The notes under the pieces were generated by a model that saw only the letters and a program-made list of their open reading frames with translations, ran no database searches and was not told where the DNA came from. A stretch of DNA of 64,000 nucleotides from assembly GCA_028291515.1 (NCBI GenBank), contig JAQGHU010000064.1, forward strand, positions 1 to 64,000. The letters are read 5' to 3'. The translations under genes were made by a program, and so were the position numbers. This stretch comes from Schlesneria sp. (lineage in GTDB: Bacteria > Planctomycetota > Planctomycetia > Planctomycetales > Planctomycetaceae). Numbering within the stretch: the first letter of the stretch is position 1; every line of letters starts with the position of its first letter. Of this stretch, positions 8,730 to 16,818 are shown in pieces.

Positions 8730-11402
8730 ATGGGCCTCGTGGAATACAAACGCAAACGTCACTTCACTGAGACACCTGAACCGCGCGGCGTGCAGAACAC
8801 CGTGAGCGGCTCGCAGTACGTCATCCAAAAGCATGATGCCAGCCATCTGCACTATGACTTCCGTCTGGAACTGGATGGTGTCCTCAAGAGTTGGGCTGTC
8901 CCCAAGGGACCCAGCCTGGATCCGTCGACCAAACGACTTGCTGTCCAGGTTGAAGATCATCCCGTCGCCTATGGCGGCTTTGAAGGGATCATTCCCGCTG
9001 GTCAATACGGCGGCGGCACAGTCCTGCTGTGGGATACAGGAACCTGGGAACCGATCGGTGATGCCGAGGCCGGTCTACGCACGGGCAAATTGAAGTTCAT
9101 TCTGCATGGCGAGAAACTCCGCGGCGGCTGGACGTTGGTTCGCCCACGCAGCAATAAATCGAGTGACAAGCCGCAATGGCTGCTGATTAAAGAACGCGAT
9201 GACGAGGCAGACAGCGACACAGACATTGTCGTAGAACAACCACTGAGCGTCGCTTCGGGTCGAGATCTAAGCGGCATCGCTTCCTCCAAGGAACGCGTCT
9301 GGGAATCAAAGGGGAAGAAGGGGGAAGCGAACGCAATGGCAGCCTCGCCGATCGTGAAGGCGACGAGGCGCAAAGTGGCCAAAGCGAAAGTGAGCGACGC
9401 TTCCCAAAAGGAGAGCGGAGTCAAGCAGCCGATGCCGAAGAAGACCGAGGTGCAATTGGCGACGCTGACGGAAAAGCCTCCCGAAGGAGATGAATGGTTG
9501 CACGAGATCAAGTTCGACGGCTATCGCATGATCTGTCGAATCGACAACGGCAAGATCACGTTTACGAGTCGCAACCAGCAGGATTGGACGGATCGTCTGA
9601 GCGGACTCGTGAAAGCCATGGGTCGTATTAAAGCGAAGCAGGCGATTCTTGATGGCGAGGTCGTGATTGTGCAGCCCGATGGAACCACCGACTTCCAATC
9701 GCTGCAGAATGCCTTTCGCGAAGATCGTAGCGGCGACATGAAGTATGTCGTGTTCGATCTGCTCTATCTGGACGGTCGCAGCCTGACCGAGTTGCCTTTG
9801 GAAGAACGCAAGCAATTGCTACAGACGCTGCTCAAAGAATCTGGCGCGAACAAAGCGATTCAATTCTCGGAACATGTCGATGGACGCGGTGACGAGTTCC
9901 AGCAGCAGGCCTGTCGTCTGCATTTGGAAGGAATGGTCTGCAAACGGCGAGACCAGCCGTATCGATCCGGACGAAGCTATGACTGGCTGAAAGTGAAATG
10001 TCTGCACAAAGACGAATTCGTGATCGGCGGCTACACGGATCCCAGTGGTGCTCGATCAGGATTCGGTGCGTTACTCGTCGGATACCATGACGAGCAGGGT
10101 GAACTGCACTACGCCGGAAAGGTAGGGACCGGGTTTAATGAACATGTTCTCGAAGAGCTTTCCGATCGTCTTGAAAAGCTCGAACAGTCGAAGTCGCCGT
10201 TCGTCGATCTGACCGAGAAAAAGGGGGATGTTCGCACCGCGCACTGGATCAAGCCCGAACTGGTCGGCCAGTTCAGCTATGGCAGCCGCACACGCGAAGG
10301 CCGGTTGCGGCATGCATCATTCCAAGGCTTGAGAGAAGACAAGCCCGCCGAGGATGTGACGCTCGATCGGCCGACTCCCATCGCAACGGCGACCAAGCGA
10401 GCAGGCAAGTCTGCGACTGCCAAGAAAGAGACAGCGAAGTCGAAGCGGGCTCCGGCGAGCAAGAGGACCAAAGCGGCCACTGCGAAGGGTGGGCCCACGG
10501 ACACAGATACGTTCGAAGGAGTGCGGCTGACGCATCCTGAGAAGGTGCTGTATCCTGAGGACAAGATCACCAAGCTGGAGTTGGCCGAGTACTACCGCGA
10601 CATTGCCGACTGGCTGTTGCCTCATCTGGTGCATCGACCTGTGGTGCTGGTCCGTTGCCCCGACGGGCAGGGGAAGGAAAGCTTCTATCAAAAACATCCG
10701 GGGGTCGGCAGTCCTGACAACCTGAGACAGATCCCGATCAAGGAGAAGCTGAAGACTGGGAATTATCTACTCGTCGACGATGCGCCGGGATTGATCTCGC
10801 TGGCACAAGTCAGCGCCCTCGAACTGCATGCGTGGGGCTCGCGCGAAGATAAGTTGGAATCACCAGACCGACTGATCTTCGACCTCGATCCAGCCCCCGA
10901 TGTCGCCTGGAGTCAGGTGATCGACAGCGCGAAACAGGTGAAACAGTTTCTAGAGGAACTAGGCCTGCGCAGCTTCGTGAAGACGACGGGGGGCAAGGGG
11001 CTCCACCTGGTCGTTCCCATTGAACGACGACACGACTGGGACGAGGCGAAAGCGTTCTGCAAGCAAGTTGCCGAGTCCATCGAAACGGCCGCGCCCACCA
11101 GATTCACCTCGAACATGTCGAAGGCGGCGCGTCCGAAACGCATCTTCCTCGACTATCTGAGAAACGGGCGCGGCTCGACGGCGGTGATCCCTTATTCGCC
11201 GCGAGCCCGAACGGGGGCTCCGGTCTCGACGCCTCTGGCTTGGGAAGAACTGAGCGAGAAGATGCATTCGGATCACTTCACGATCCGCAACGTCCTGCGC
11301 CGGCTGGCTTCGATCAAACGGGATCCGTGGGAGGAGTTGAGTACAACTCGCCAGAGCCTGACGCAGCCGATCAAGAAACTGAAATCACTGACTCAAGGTT
11401 GA
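8730..11402 (+). CDS. ligD: Multidomain ATP-dependent DNA ligase LigD (PE-LIG-POL)
   Basis: An 890-residue NHEJ enzyme. The N-terminal 3'-phosphoesterase domain (about 15-170) carries HDASHLHYDFRLE with its metal-binding His and Asp residues, and GFEGIIPAGQYGGGTV. The central ligase domain (about 235-530) has motif I with catalytic Lys261 (EIKFDGYRM) and a C-terminal OB fold. The primase-like polymerase domain (about 595-885) has FDLDP with Asp718 and Asp720. Two lysine/alanine-rich linkers (about 190-235 and 545-592) join them. The order matches Pseudomonas-type LigD, not the mycobacterial POL-PE-LIG order. ATG 8730 has gaagg(ag) 8 nt upstream. The Ku gene follows 31 nt after the stop, so the two likely form an operon that repairs double-strand breaks. 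Confidence 0.97.
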   Translation: MGLVEYKRKRHFTETPEPRGVQNTVSGSQYVIQKHDASHLHYDFRLELDGVLKSWAVPKGPSLDPSTKRLAVQVEDHPVAYGGFEGIIPAGQYGGGTVLLWDTGTWEPIGDAEAGLRTGKLKFILHGEKLRGGWTLVRPRSNKSSDKPQWLLIKERDDEADSDTDIVVEQPLSVASGRDLSGIASSKERVWESKGKKGEANAMAASPIVKATRRKVAKAKVSDASQKESGVKQPMPKKTEVQLATLTEKPPEGDEWLHEIKFDGYRMICRIDNGKITFTSRNQQDWTDRLSGLVKAMGRIKAKQAILDGEVVIVQPDGTTDFQSLQNAFREDRSGDMKYVVFDLLYLDGRSLTELPLEERKQLLQTLLKESGANKAIQFSEHVDGRGDEFQQQACRLHLEGMVCKRRDQPYRSGRSYDWLKVKCLHKDEFVIGGYTDPSGARSGFGALLVGYHDEQGELHYAGKVGTGFNEHVLEELSDRLEKLEQSKSPFVDLTEKKGDVRTAHWIKPELVGQFSYGSRTREGRLRHASFQGLREDKPAEDVTLDRPTPIATATKRAGKSATAKKETAKSKRAPASKRTKAATAKGGPTDTDTFEGVRLTHPEKVLYPEDKITKLELAEYYRDIADWLLPHLVHRPVVLVRCPDGQGKESFYQKHPGVGSPDNLRQIPIKEKLKTGNYLLVDDAPGLISLAQVSALELHAWGSREDKLESPDRLIFDLDPAPDVAWSQVIDSAKQVKQFLEELGLRSFVKTTGGKGLHLVVPIERRHDWDEAKAFCKQVAESIETAAPTRFTSNMSKAARPKRIFLDYLRNGRGSTAVIPYSPRARTGAPVSTPLAWEELSEKMHSDHFTIRNVLRRLASIKRDPWEELSTTRQSLTQPIKKLKSLTQG

Positions 11403-11433
11403 CCCAACAAGGTCATATGCAGGAGATTGCGAA

Positions 11434-12300
11434 ATGGCGAAAAAAGCAGCCTCAGTGAAGCCAGCCGGCGAACGCGCCAGTTGGAAGGGTCAACTGAATT
11501 TCGGACTGGTCTCCTTCGCGGTCGAGGCGTTCAACGCTCTCAATCGACAAAAGAGCGATATCCATTTCCATCAATTGCACGCCAAGTGTCACAGCCGCAT
11601 TCACTACCAGAAGGTCTGCCCGATCCACGGCGAGGTCCCTAACGACGAAATCGTCTCGGGCTACGAAGTGAGCAAAGGAAAGTATGTCGAGTTCGATCCT
11701 GAGGAACTCGATAAATTGCGAACGGACAGCGAGAAGGCATTGAACATCGATGCCTTCATCCCACCCGAGACCATCGATCCGCTCTATTTCGACGGACGAA
11801 TGTACTACCTGCTGCCAGCCAACTCGGGATCGCACGAAGCCTTCAGCGTCGTCGTCACAGCGATGGAAAAGGAAGGCCAGTACGGGGTCGGCCGGATCGT
11901 GATGTCCGGCAAAGATCAAATCGTGCTGCTGCGCCCGATGGACGGTCTGTTGCATATGGCCATGCTCAATTACTCAGTCGAGATCCGACCCGCCAACGAG
12001 ATGAAACTCGCAAAGGCCAAAGCCGGTAAAGACCAGGCCAAGCAACTCAAGATCGCTCAGTCATTGATCCAGCAATGGACCGACGACAAGTTCGATTTCG
12101 CACAATACAAAGACGACTACAAACAGCGAGTCGAAAAGCTGATCGCGTCCAAGGTCAAAGGCCGCAAGATCGAAGCCCCAAAAGAAGAGGCCGAAGAACC
12201 GGTCACGTTGAACCTGATGGAAGCACTACAGAAGAGCCTGGCGAAATCCGGTGCGCCCAAGAAGAAGAGTTCGACATCGCGAAAGTCGCGTTCCGCGTGA
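11434..12300 (+). CDS. ku: Ku protein, NHEJ DNA-end binding
   Basis: A 288-residue homodimeric bacterial Ku. Family features seen are the start SWKGQLNFGLVSFAVEAFNA, the HQLHAKCHSRIHYQKVCP segment, VSGYEVSKGKYVEFDPEEL, and the long core ending MKLAKAKAGKDQAKQLKIAQSL. The C terminus is a basic tail (KKKSSTSRKSRSA), of the sort implicated in LigD recruitment and DNA binding. ATG 11434 is preceded by caggaga. It lies 31 nt after ligD on the same strand, the usual bacterial NHEJ pair. It binds duplex ends in the nucleoid and stimulates LigD. Confidence 0.97.
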   Translation: MAKKAASVKPAGERASWKGQLNFGLVSFAVEAFNALNRQKSDIHFHQLHAKCHSRIHYQKVCPIHGEVPNDEIVSGYEVSKGKYVEFDPEELDKLRTDSEKALNIDAFIPPETIDPLYFDGRMYYLLPANSGSHEAFSVVVTAMEKEGQYGVGRIVMSGKDQIVLLRPMDGLLHMAMLNYSVEIRPANEMKLAKAKAGKDQAKQLKIAQSLIQQWTDDKFDFAQYKDDYKQRVEKLIASKVKGRKIEAPKEEAEEPVTLNLMEALQKSLAKSGAPKKKSSTSRKSRSA

Positions 12301-12334
12301 GATGAGAATATGATTCCACTCCGCCACGATGTTG

Positions 12335-12561
12335 TCAGTCCCCTCAGGGACGATCGATAATAGCCCACCGTTTCAACGGTGGGTTAGGCCACAGAAAAAT
12401 CGGCAGTCCCAGAGGGACGACAGACAACTCATGTTAGGCCACAACCAGGATTGTTTCGGATCATCTTGTTCTTTCGTCCCTGACGGGACTGGTCTTATTG
12501 ACATTGTCCTACCCCACCGTTGAAACGGTGGGCTATTATCTATCGTCCCGCTGGGACTCGG
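12335..12561. repeat. Foldback repeat with CCCACCGTTTCAACGGTGGG hairpins
   Basis: The left arm 12335-12392 (cagtcccctcagggacga, then ataatagcccaccgtttcaa and the rest) matches the reverse complement of the right arm 12505-12561. Each arm itself contains a perfect palindrome, cccaccgtttcaacggtggg at 12365-12384 and its variant near 12512-12531. An inner pair reads agtcccagagggacgac and tcgtccctgacgggact. It lies just downstream of Ku and could also end that transcript. Confidence 0.85.
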
Positions 12562-12737
12562 CGGAGCTGGACCAACGGGAAGCCCCGGTTGAAAGTCGAT
12601 CGACTCTGATAGCAATCGCGGCGTGGGCAAACCGGGGTTTCGCGAAACACTCCAATCTCGGCCACCCGTCGCCAGCAGTTTCAACCTTGAGTTATTCTAC
12701 GGAATGGGGCGTGGTAGAATGCGCTGGGAGAACTGCC

Positions 12738-13127
12738 ATGAATGAGCACCAGCGACGTCAATCATTCCGGAAGCAAGGACTATTTGTTGTTGCTGTAGCA
12801 GTTCTGCTCTACGGTGTGTTGAATGTTGTGAGCGGATATCTTTTGAAGGCGGCCCTCCGGAGTGGTGCACGTCGCTTGGTTGAGGTGGTTCTGTTACTTC
12901 CGTGTTATCAGAGAACCGCAATAGTATTCGACGCCTTAGATACACCAGATCCGATATTGGAGCTTGACGCCACGTTTGCCGCAAAGCTAATCATCAATGG
13001 CGGTCTTGCTGTCGAGGACAGGGAAAAACTACGAAAGAAACTAGAACCAAAGGCCGATTCGGCAATTCTTGAGGAAACAAGAACGGTTGCTCGCGATGCG
13101 ATTAAGATTCTCGATGGATCGGGGTAA
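12738..13127 (+). CDS. Small membrane-anchored hypothetical protein
   Basis: A 129-residue protein with one N-terminal hydrophobic segment (about residues 14-32, GLFVVAVAVLLYGVLNVVSG). The remainder is soluble and ends in a charged helix (EDREKLRKKLEPKADSAILEE). ATG 12738 has gggag at about 8 nt. The frame is open upstream into the foldback repeat, but that part is not plausible protein. Base composition is more AT-rich than in Ku or LigD. It is the first of five small + strand genes that look like gene cassettes. No family recognised. Confidence 0.55.
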   Translation: MNEHQRRQSFRKQGLFVVAVAVLLYGVLNVVSGYLLKAALRSGARRLVEVVLLLPCYQRTAIVFDALDTPDPILELDATFAAKLIINGGLAVEDREKLRKKLEPKADSAILEETRTVARDAIKILDGSG

Positions 13128-13140
13128 CAATTGCGGACCG

Positions 13141-13407
13141 AGGGAGTGCCACACAGATGTCGTTTCCGCATTGCCTGTGGGCGACGAAGCGTCGACCACC
13201 TGCGTCGCCGCTGCAGAGCGGGGGACCGGGCTGGCCCAGGCAATGTTCGCGGAGTTGCGGCGCTGGTTGCCAGCGCGCGAAGGGATTCTCTTCATTCGAC
13301 GCGACAACGTGGCCTCGCTGCGCGCTCATCAGAAGATGGGGATGAACGAAGTCGGTCGTTTTGTATTTGCTGGCAGTGAGTTTGCGATTCTTTCCTACAT
13401 CGGGTGA
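13141..13407 (+). pseudogene. GNAT acetyltransferase, C-terminal fragment
   Basis: The frame encodes the second half of a GNAT fold: an acetyl-CoA loop-like ERGTGLAQAMFAELRRWL, then ILFIRRDNVASLRAHQKMGM and a final strand FAILSYIG. The N-terminal strands and helices of a GNAT (about 60-80 residues) are missing. Directly upstream is the stop of the previous gene at 13125-13127, followed by gtaacaattgcggaccgag. No good ribosome site precedes the fragment. I read it as a truncated gene whose 5' part was lost at a junction. The alternative is a short single-domain protein started at a non-ATG codon. Confidence 0.6.
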
Positions 13408-13606
13408 AGCGGAATCGACTGTGGCTCCTCATCACGATCGAATACCAACTCCCAAACGGACGATTCATCGAACGAATACAGTGACCTAAAGGTCGTGACA
13501 CCCACCCGCTAAGTCGTCATGGAATTGCATTCCAGACTCAGTACCCACAACCGGTTCAATACAAAGACATTCAACTGGACGGGAATTCAGCGTTTCGTTC
13601 TCTGAA

Positions 13607-13749
13607 TCCTTCGTGCTCTTCGTGTCCTTCGTGGTGAAAGCATGCTGAACAAGCTAGTTAACTTGATCCGCAGTCGCTGTTGATTCACAGTGTTGGCGTG
13701 TGACGAGCGGTAGAGAATGACCACGAAGGACACGAAGAGCACGAAGGGG
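13607..13749. repeat. Inverted repeat, CTTCGTGTCCTTCGTGGT family
   Basis: Arm 13607-13635 (tccttcgtgctcttcgtgtc plus cttcgtggt) is the near-perfect reverse complement of 13720-13749. The arms are built from a roughly 9-bp module, cttcgtgtc or cttcgtgct. The 85-nt interior carries one copy of the aacttgatccgcagtcg motif also found at 14670 and 44493. No gene was found in 13408-13871. Confidence 0.85.
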
Positions 13750-13871
13750 GAATTTGATGAGCTTTCCAGTCGCTTGATCGGTTGTGCCGTCGAGGTCCAC
13801 TGAATCCTAGGTCCGGGGTTGCTGGAATCTGCCTGCGAGCAATGTTTGGCGTATGAGCTAATGGGGTAGTT

Positions 13872-14201
13872 GTGTTTGCGCTGCGAGTACGCATCAATAA
13901 CGAAGAACCAGTTACCGCGGGCACCGATGATCTTGGTGTGGTCACCGCAACTGTAACTGGCGTCGGTACGCTTGGCCCAAGTTCAGTTCCTCGCCGCACT
14001 AACGAAGGTCAGGAATTCCATTGCCACTTAGGCGGTCTTACAGGTCGCGGATCAACTGTAGAAAACAACCACTTGTTTTGGTTGCAGCAATATGATCTGA
14101 AGGTCGGCGATACAGTGACGATTGAGATTGTCGAAGTCGATTCCGCCAGTCCCGTCGTGGGCTCAAGGGCTGCCAAGAACAGAGAGTCACCGAAGGCATA
14201 A
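13872..14201 (+). CDS. Small conserved hypothetical protein (cassette type)
   Basis: A 109-residue soluble protein starting at GTG 13872. It has an LRVRINNEEPVTAGTDDLGV opening, a GLTGR segment and a strand-rich end LKVGDTVTIEIVEVDSASP. This reads like a small beta fold of a family I have seen as stand-alone planctomycete genes, but I cannot name its function. The first codon is preceded by ggggtag, a weak ribosome site. The stop is immediately followed by ataacaagcggtcaacccga, which resembles the 5' half of an integron attC site. Confidence 0.55.
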   Translation: MFALRVRINNEEPVTAGTDDLGVVTATVTGVGTLGPSSVPRRTNEGQEFHCHLGGLTGRGSTVENNHLFWLQQYDLKVGDTVTIEIVEVDSASPVVGSRAAKNRESPKA

Positions 14202-14268
14202 CAAGCGGTCAACCCGACATTGCGCCGCGGGCAGATTTGGCGTTCCGAATCACGAAAGCGAAGTAGAC
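14195..14268 (+). other. attC-like site remnant
   Basis: The sequence after the previous stop reads cataacaagcggtcaacccg, similar to the R''-L'' half of integron attC sites. Before the next ATG (14277) there is aagtagacc, one base short of the R' consensus GTTRRRY. The intervening stem does not fold well by eye, so it would be degenerate. Confidence 0.3.
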
Positions 14269-14276
14269 CCATACTT

Positions 14277-14654
14277 ATGGCAAACGCACCAGCCGAGATC
14301 TCTTCAGCACACGTCGAACTGCTCCGCGCGGCTTATGCGGCTTTCAACGCGCGGGACATTGATGCCGCCCTCGCCCTCATGACGCCGGATGTGGCTTGGC
14401 CGCGAGCGTTCAAAGGGGGCTTTGTCCGCGGACCGGAAGAGGTCCGTGCTTACTGGACGGAGCAGTGGAGCGAGATCAACCCACATGTCGAGCCGCTGTC
14501 GTTTCACTCGGAGGATGCCGGACGAATCCTGGTCGAAGTGCATCAGGTCGTGCGCGACATGGCAGGAACCCTTTTTGCCGATGATCGCGTTGGTCATCGA
14601 TTCTCAATTGAGCAGGGCCTAATTAAAAGCATGGAGGTCTGTTCGCTTCCCTAG
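14277..14654 (+). CDS. NTF2-like (SnoaL-type) family protein
   Basis: A 125-residue protein with the opening helix and pattern of the NTF2/SnoaL cone fold (LLRAAYAAFNARDIDAALALM, shown here as its key Y-FNARD-DA core). It then has TPDVAWP, GPEEVRAYWTEQWSEI and a beta-rich end VGHRFSIEQGLI. Members are small isomerases, hydrolases or ligand-binding proteins; nothing here fixes a substrate. ATG 14277 was chosen over the upstream in-frame start at 14220, which falls in a non-coding-looking, possibly attC-derived segment. Third intact member of the five-gene cassette-like run. Confidence 0.75.
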   Translation: MANAPAEISSAHVELLRAAYAAFNARDIDAALALMTPDVAWPRAFKGGFVRGPEEVRAYWTEQWSEINPHVEPLSFHSEDAGRILVEVHQVVRDMAGTLFADDRVGHRFSIEQGLIKSMEVCSLP

Positions 14655-14754
14655 GCATTCCGTCTTGACGGACAACTTGACCCGCAGTCGGCGGCGGTTC
14701 ACAGTGTTTGGCGTGTTGATCTCAATCGTCGGCAAGTGACTCTGAACGTTAGAC
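14655..14754 (+). other. attC-like site with aacttgacccgcagtcgg motif
   Basis: The 112-nt gap between two cassette-type genes contains the dispersed motif aacttgacccgcagtcggcg and cagtgtttggcgtgt at about 14670-14722. It ends in gaacgttagacgg, a perfect R'-type GTTAGAC at 14748-14754, only 12 nt before the next start codon. That spacing is as expected for a cassette. The 5' R'' match is poor (ccctaggc). Confidence 0.35.
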
Positions 14755-14766
14755 GGAGGGCTTAGG

Positions 14767-15204
14767 ATGGGTCGCATCGGTGGACTGCACGAAATCCCCC
14801 GCGACGCGTTTGAGCAGGTTATTGCGGGTAGTGAACTTGAACTCCATAGAATGCCCTCGTACGCACTCGACAAGTCGTGGTATGAATTTCATATCGTTTT
14901 TCGAAAGCAGGGGCCGCCACTGAGTCTTGCAGTTTCCGGCGACTATCCAGACCCACAATACCCTTACAGTCTTGATGAATTCGTTACGGGTGATTTTGAA
15001 TTCTATTGCGCTTACGCTTCGCCATCACTGGTTCATAAGATTGCCGACGTGCTGGCCGGGATCGATTCGTCGGATTACGAGCGTTTGGCGAACGAGGTGC
15101 TTGCGGGACGGTATCCCCCCGATGTGATTTTTTTTGGCAGCTTGAAATCCGCCTACACCGAGGTCGCCACCCGAAATAACGCGCTGATGATTTCGATATG
15201 CTAA
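14767..15204 (+). CDS. DUF1877-like small protein (weak)
   Basis: A 145-residue protein starting MGRIGGLHEIPRD, with LDKSWYEFHIVF near residue 35 and a long helix around HKIADVLAGID, followed by YERLANEVLAG. This order (MGxxG start, a short LDKxWxxxHxxxx strand, then helices) resembles DUF1877/YfbM proteins, but the match is by eye and weak. ATG 14767 lies 12 nt after the GTTAGAC. The N-terminal half reads as real protein. The C-terminal end (VATRNNALMISIC) is short for the family and could be altered. Confidence 0.5.
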   Translation: MGRIGGLHEIPRDAFEQVIAGSELELHRMPSYALDKSWYEFHIVFRKQGPPLSLAVSGDYPDPQYPYSLDEFVTGDFEFYCAYASPSLVHKIADVLAGIDSSDYERLANEVLAGRYPPDVIFFGSLKSAYTEVATRNNALMISIC

Positions 15205-15514
15205 TATGTTCGCGAATGATGATTGGGTTGGCTGGCATTGAAACGACCCCGCCGTCAGAGGTTGGCTCTTCTGACTACGCTAGCACCTCGAAACGGTTCT
15301 CGGCTGGACAAAGCTGGCGGATCCCTTAGAATCTAGCTGTCCCGCTCACCTGCCTGGCCACCTTGCCGGGCCTTCCGAGTGGATACCGCACAGTCGACGC
15401 AATCCGTGCGATTGAACTGATTCGCGGCACTCATCCGTTCAGCTCCTTGTACTCGGCTTGCGTCCGCGCTGTTGCTGCTTCAAGATGCGGCGACTGCGCA
15501 ATCGGAGAGACCCA
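15205..15514. other. Intergenic region before tatC, 310 nt
   Basis: No gene, named repeat or strong hairpin was seen. The tatC frame stays open for 19 codons upstream of its chosen start but reads as a Cys/Arg-rich non-protein stretch. The tatC promoter should lie here. Confidence 0.35.
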
Positions 15515-16579
15515 ATGGCGACCGAAAAAGATCTGTTTGATGACTCGACCATGACGTTTGGCGAGCATCTGGAAGTACTGCGGACTCATTTGATCCGGGC
15601 TCTGCTGGGCCTGTCCATCTGCGTCATTCTGGCGTTGATGTACGGCGAGAACCTGGTCCGGCTGATTCGCCAACCGGTCGACGCGGCACTGCGCCGAGCC
15701 AACTTCATCGCCAAGGTGGATGACAACGTCAAAGGTGTCTCCTTCTGGGATTCGATCAAAGGTTGGTTTTTACCGCCCGACACATCGGCGTCGCAACGGC
15801 CAGAGAACGCTCCCCTGGTGACTCCGGAAGCGCGTCGCACGATTTCATTGCAGCTCCCCGCGTATGAATTAGCTGATCAACTGCATCAGGCGGCACCCGA
15901 TAGCTATCCTGCGGCACCGGAAATGTTGAAGGAACGGATGCTGACATTGCATGCTCAGTCCGAGGCGTTTCTGCAGTTTCGCACGGAAATGGATAAGATG
16001 TCTCGGCCGGTCACGCTGAACGTGCAGGAAGCGTTCGTCACTTACATGAAGGTGTCGTTCGTCGCCGGTCTGATCGCGGCCAGTCCGTGGGTGCTGTATC
16101 AGTTGTGGTTGTTCATCGCTGCCGGTCTGTATCCGCACGAGCGCAAGTACATCTATACGTATCTGCCCATGAGCATCATCTTGTTCCTGGGTGGCGTGAT
16201 GTTCTGCTTCTATGCCGTGCTGCCGACAGTGCTGGACTTTCTGTTGGGCTACAATGCTCGCATCGAGTTGACGGCGCAGATCCGGATCTCTGAGTGGATC
16301 AGTTTTGCCATCATGCTGCCGCTGATGTTCGGGCTGAGCTTTCAGTTGCCGCTGATCATGCTGTTCCTGGCGAAGATCAATATCTTCACCGTCGATCAGT
16401 ATCTGGGTCAGTGGCGGATCGCCGTGATGGCAATTGCGATCATCTCGATGTTGCTGACGCCGACGCCCGATCCGATGACCATGATCATGATGATGGTGCC
16501 GCTGCTATTGCTGTATGCGTTGGGCGTCTTACTGTGTCATTGGAGCAAGCCGAAGCCGACGGTTGAGGCGGCGACGTAA
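15515..16579 (+). CDS. tatC: Sec-independent translocase TatC with large periplasmic insert
   Basis: A 354-residue TatC. The start MTFGEHLEVLRTHLIRALLG gives the cytoplasmic head and TM1. The conserved core EAFVTYMKVSFVAGL, PWVLYQLWLFIAAGLYPHER, and LPLIMLFLAKINIF carry TM2-TM6. Normal TatC is about 240-260 residues. Here about 110 extra residues (roughly 60-170, Pro/Glu/Gln-rich) sit in the first periplasmic loop between TM1 and TM2. TatC binds twin-arginine signal peptides with TatA/B, which are not in this window. ATG 15515 has ggagag 6-7 nt upstream. Several neighbours, including the DUF1501 proteins, carry Tat-type leaders. Confidence 0.92.
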   Translation: MATEKDLFDDSTMTFGEHLEVLRTHLIRALLGLSICVILALMYGENLVRLIRQPVDAALRRANFIAKVDDNVKGVSFWDSIKGWFLPPDTSASQRPENAPLVTPEARRTISLQLPAYELADQLHQAAPDSYPAAPEMLKERMLTLHAQSEAFLQFRTEMDKMSRPVTLNVQEAFVTYMKVSFVAGLIAASPWVLYQLWLFIAAGLYPHERKYIYTYLPMSIILFLGGVMFCFYAVLPTVLDFLLGYNARIELTAQIRISEWISFAIMLPLMFGLSFQLPLIMLFLAKINIFTVDQYLGQWRIAVMAIAIISMLLTPTPDPMTMIMMMVPLLLLYALGVLLCHWSKPKPTVEAAT

Positions 16580-16583
16580 CGGT

Positions 16584-16714
16584 TAAGTGGCCTTCTCGCT
16601 CCGCCGAGAAGTAAGCCGATGAGCACAACGCCGTGATCGCCACTCGGTTCCGCTGCTGCCCGGCGCGCGGATTTGCAGTTGGCTTACTTCTCGGCGGAGC
16701 GAGAAGGCTACTTA
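16584..16714. repeat. Inverted repeat, CTTCTCGCTCCGCCGAGAAG family
   Basis: Arm 16584-16617 (taagtggccttctcgctccg plus ccgagaagtaagcc) is the near-perfect reverse complement of 16681-16714. The arms themselves contain a short palindrome (cttctcg...cgagaag). A second small hairpin element, ggcacacggagtgtgcc, follows at about 16723-16739. Confidence 0.85.
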
Positions 16715-16761
16715 AAAGATTCGGCACACGGAGTGTGCCTACTACTTTGGCTACCAAAACA

Positions 16762-16791
16762 AACAGGGCGTCGCATTGGCGAAGCCCTGTT
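16762..16791. terminator. Bidirectional terminator-like hairpin
   Basis: aacagggc / gccctgtt (8 bp) encloses tcgc / gcga (4 bp) with one internal mismatch and a 4-nt loop. It lies between the converging tatC (+) and secreted-protein (-) genes and is followed by gttt. Confidence 0.7.
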
Positions 16792-16818
16792 GTTTGATCT
16801 GTGGACGATCTGCAATCG

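Noticed and set aside
12498-12737. N-terminal extension of the 12738 gene
   Set aside because: That part is the right arm of the foldback repeat; the ATG at 12738 has its own ribosome site.
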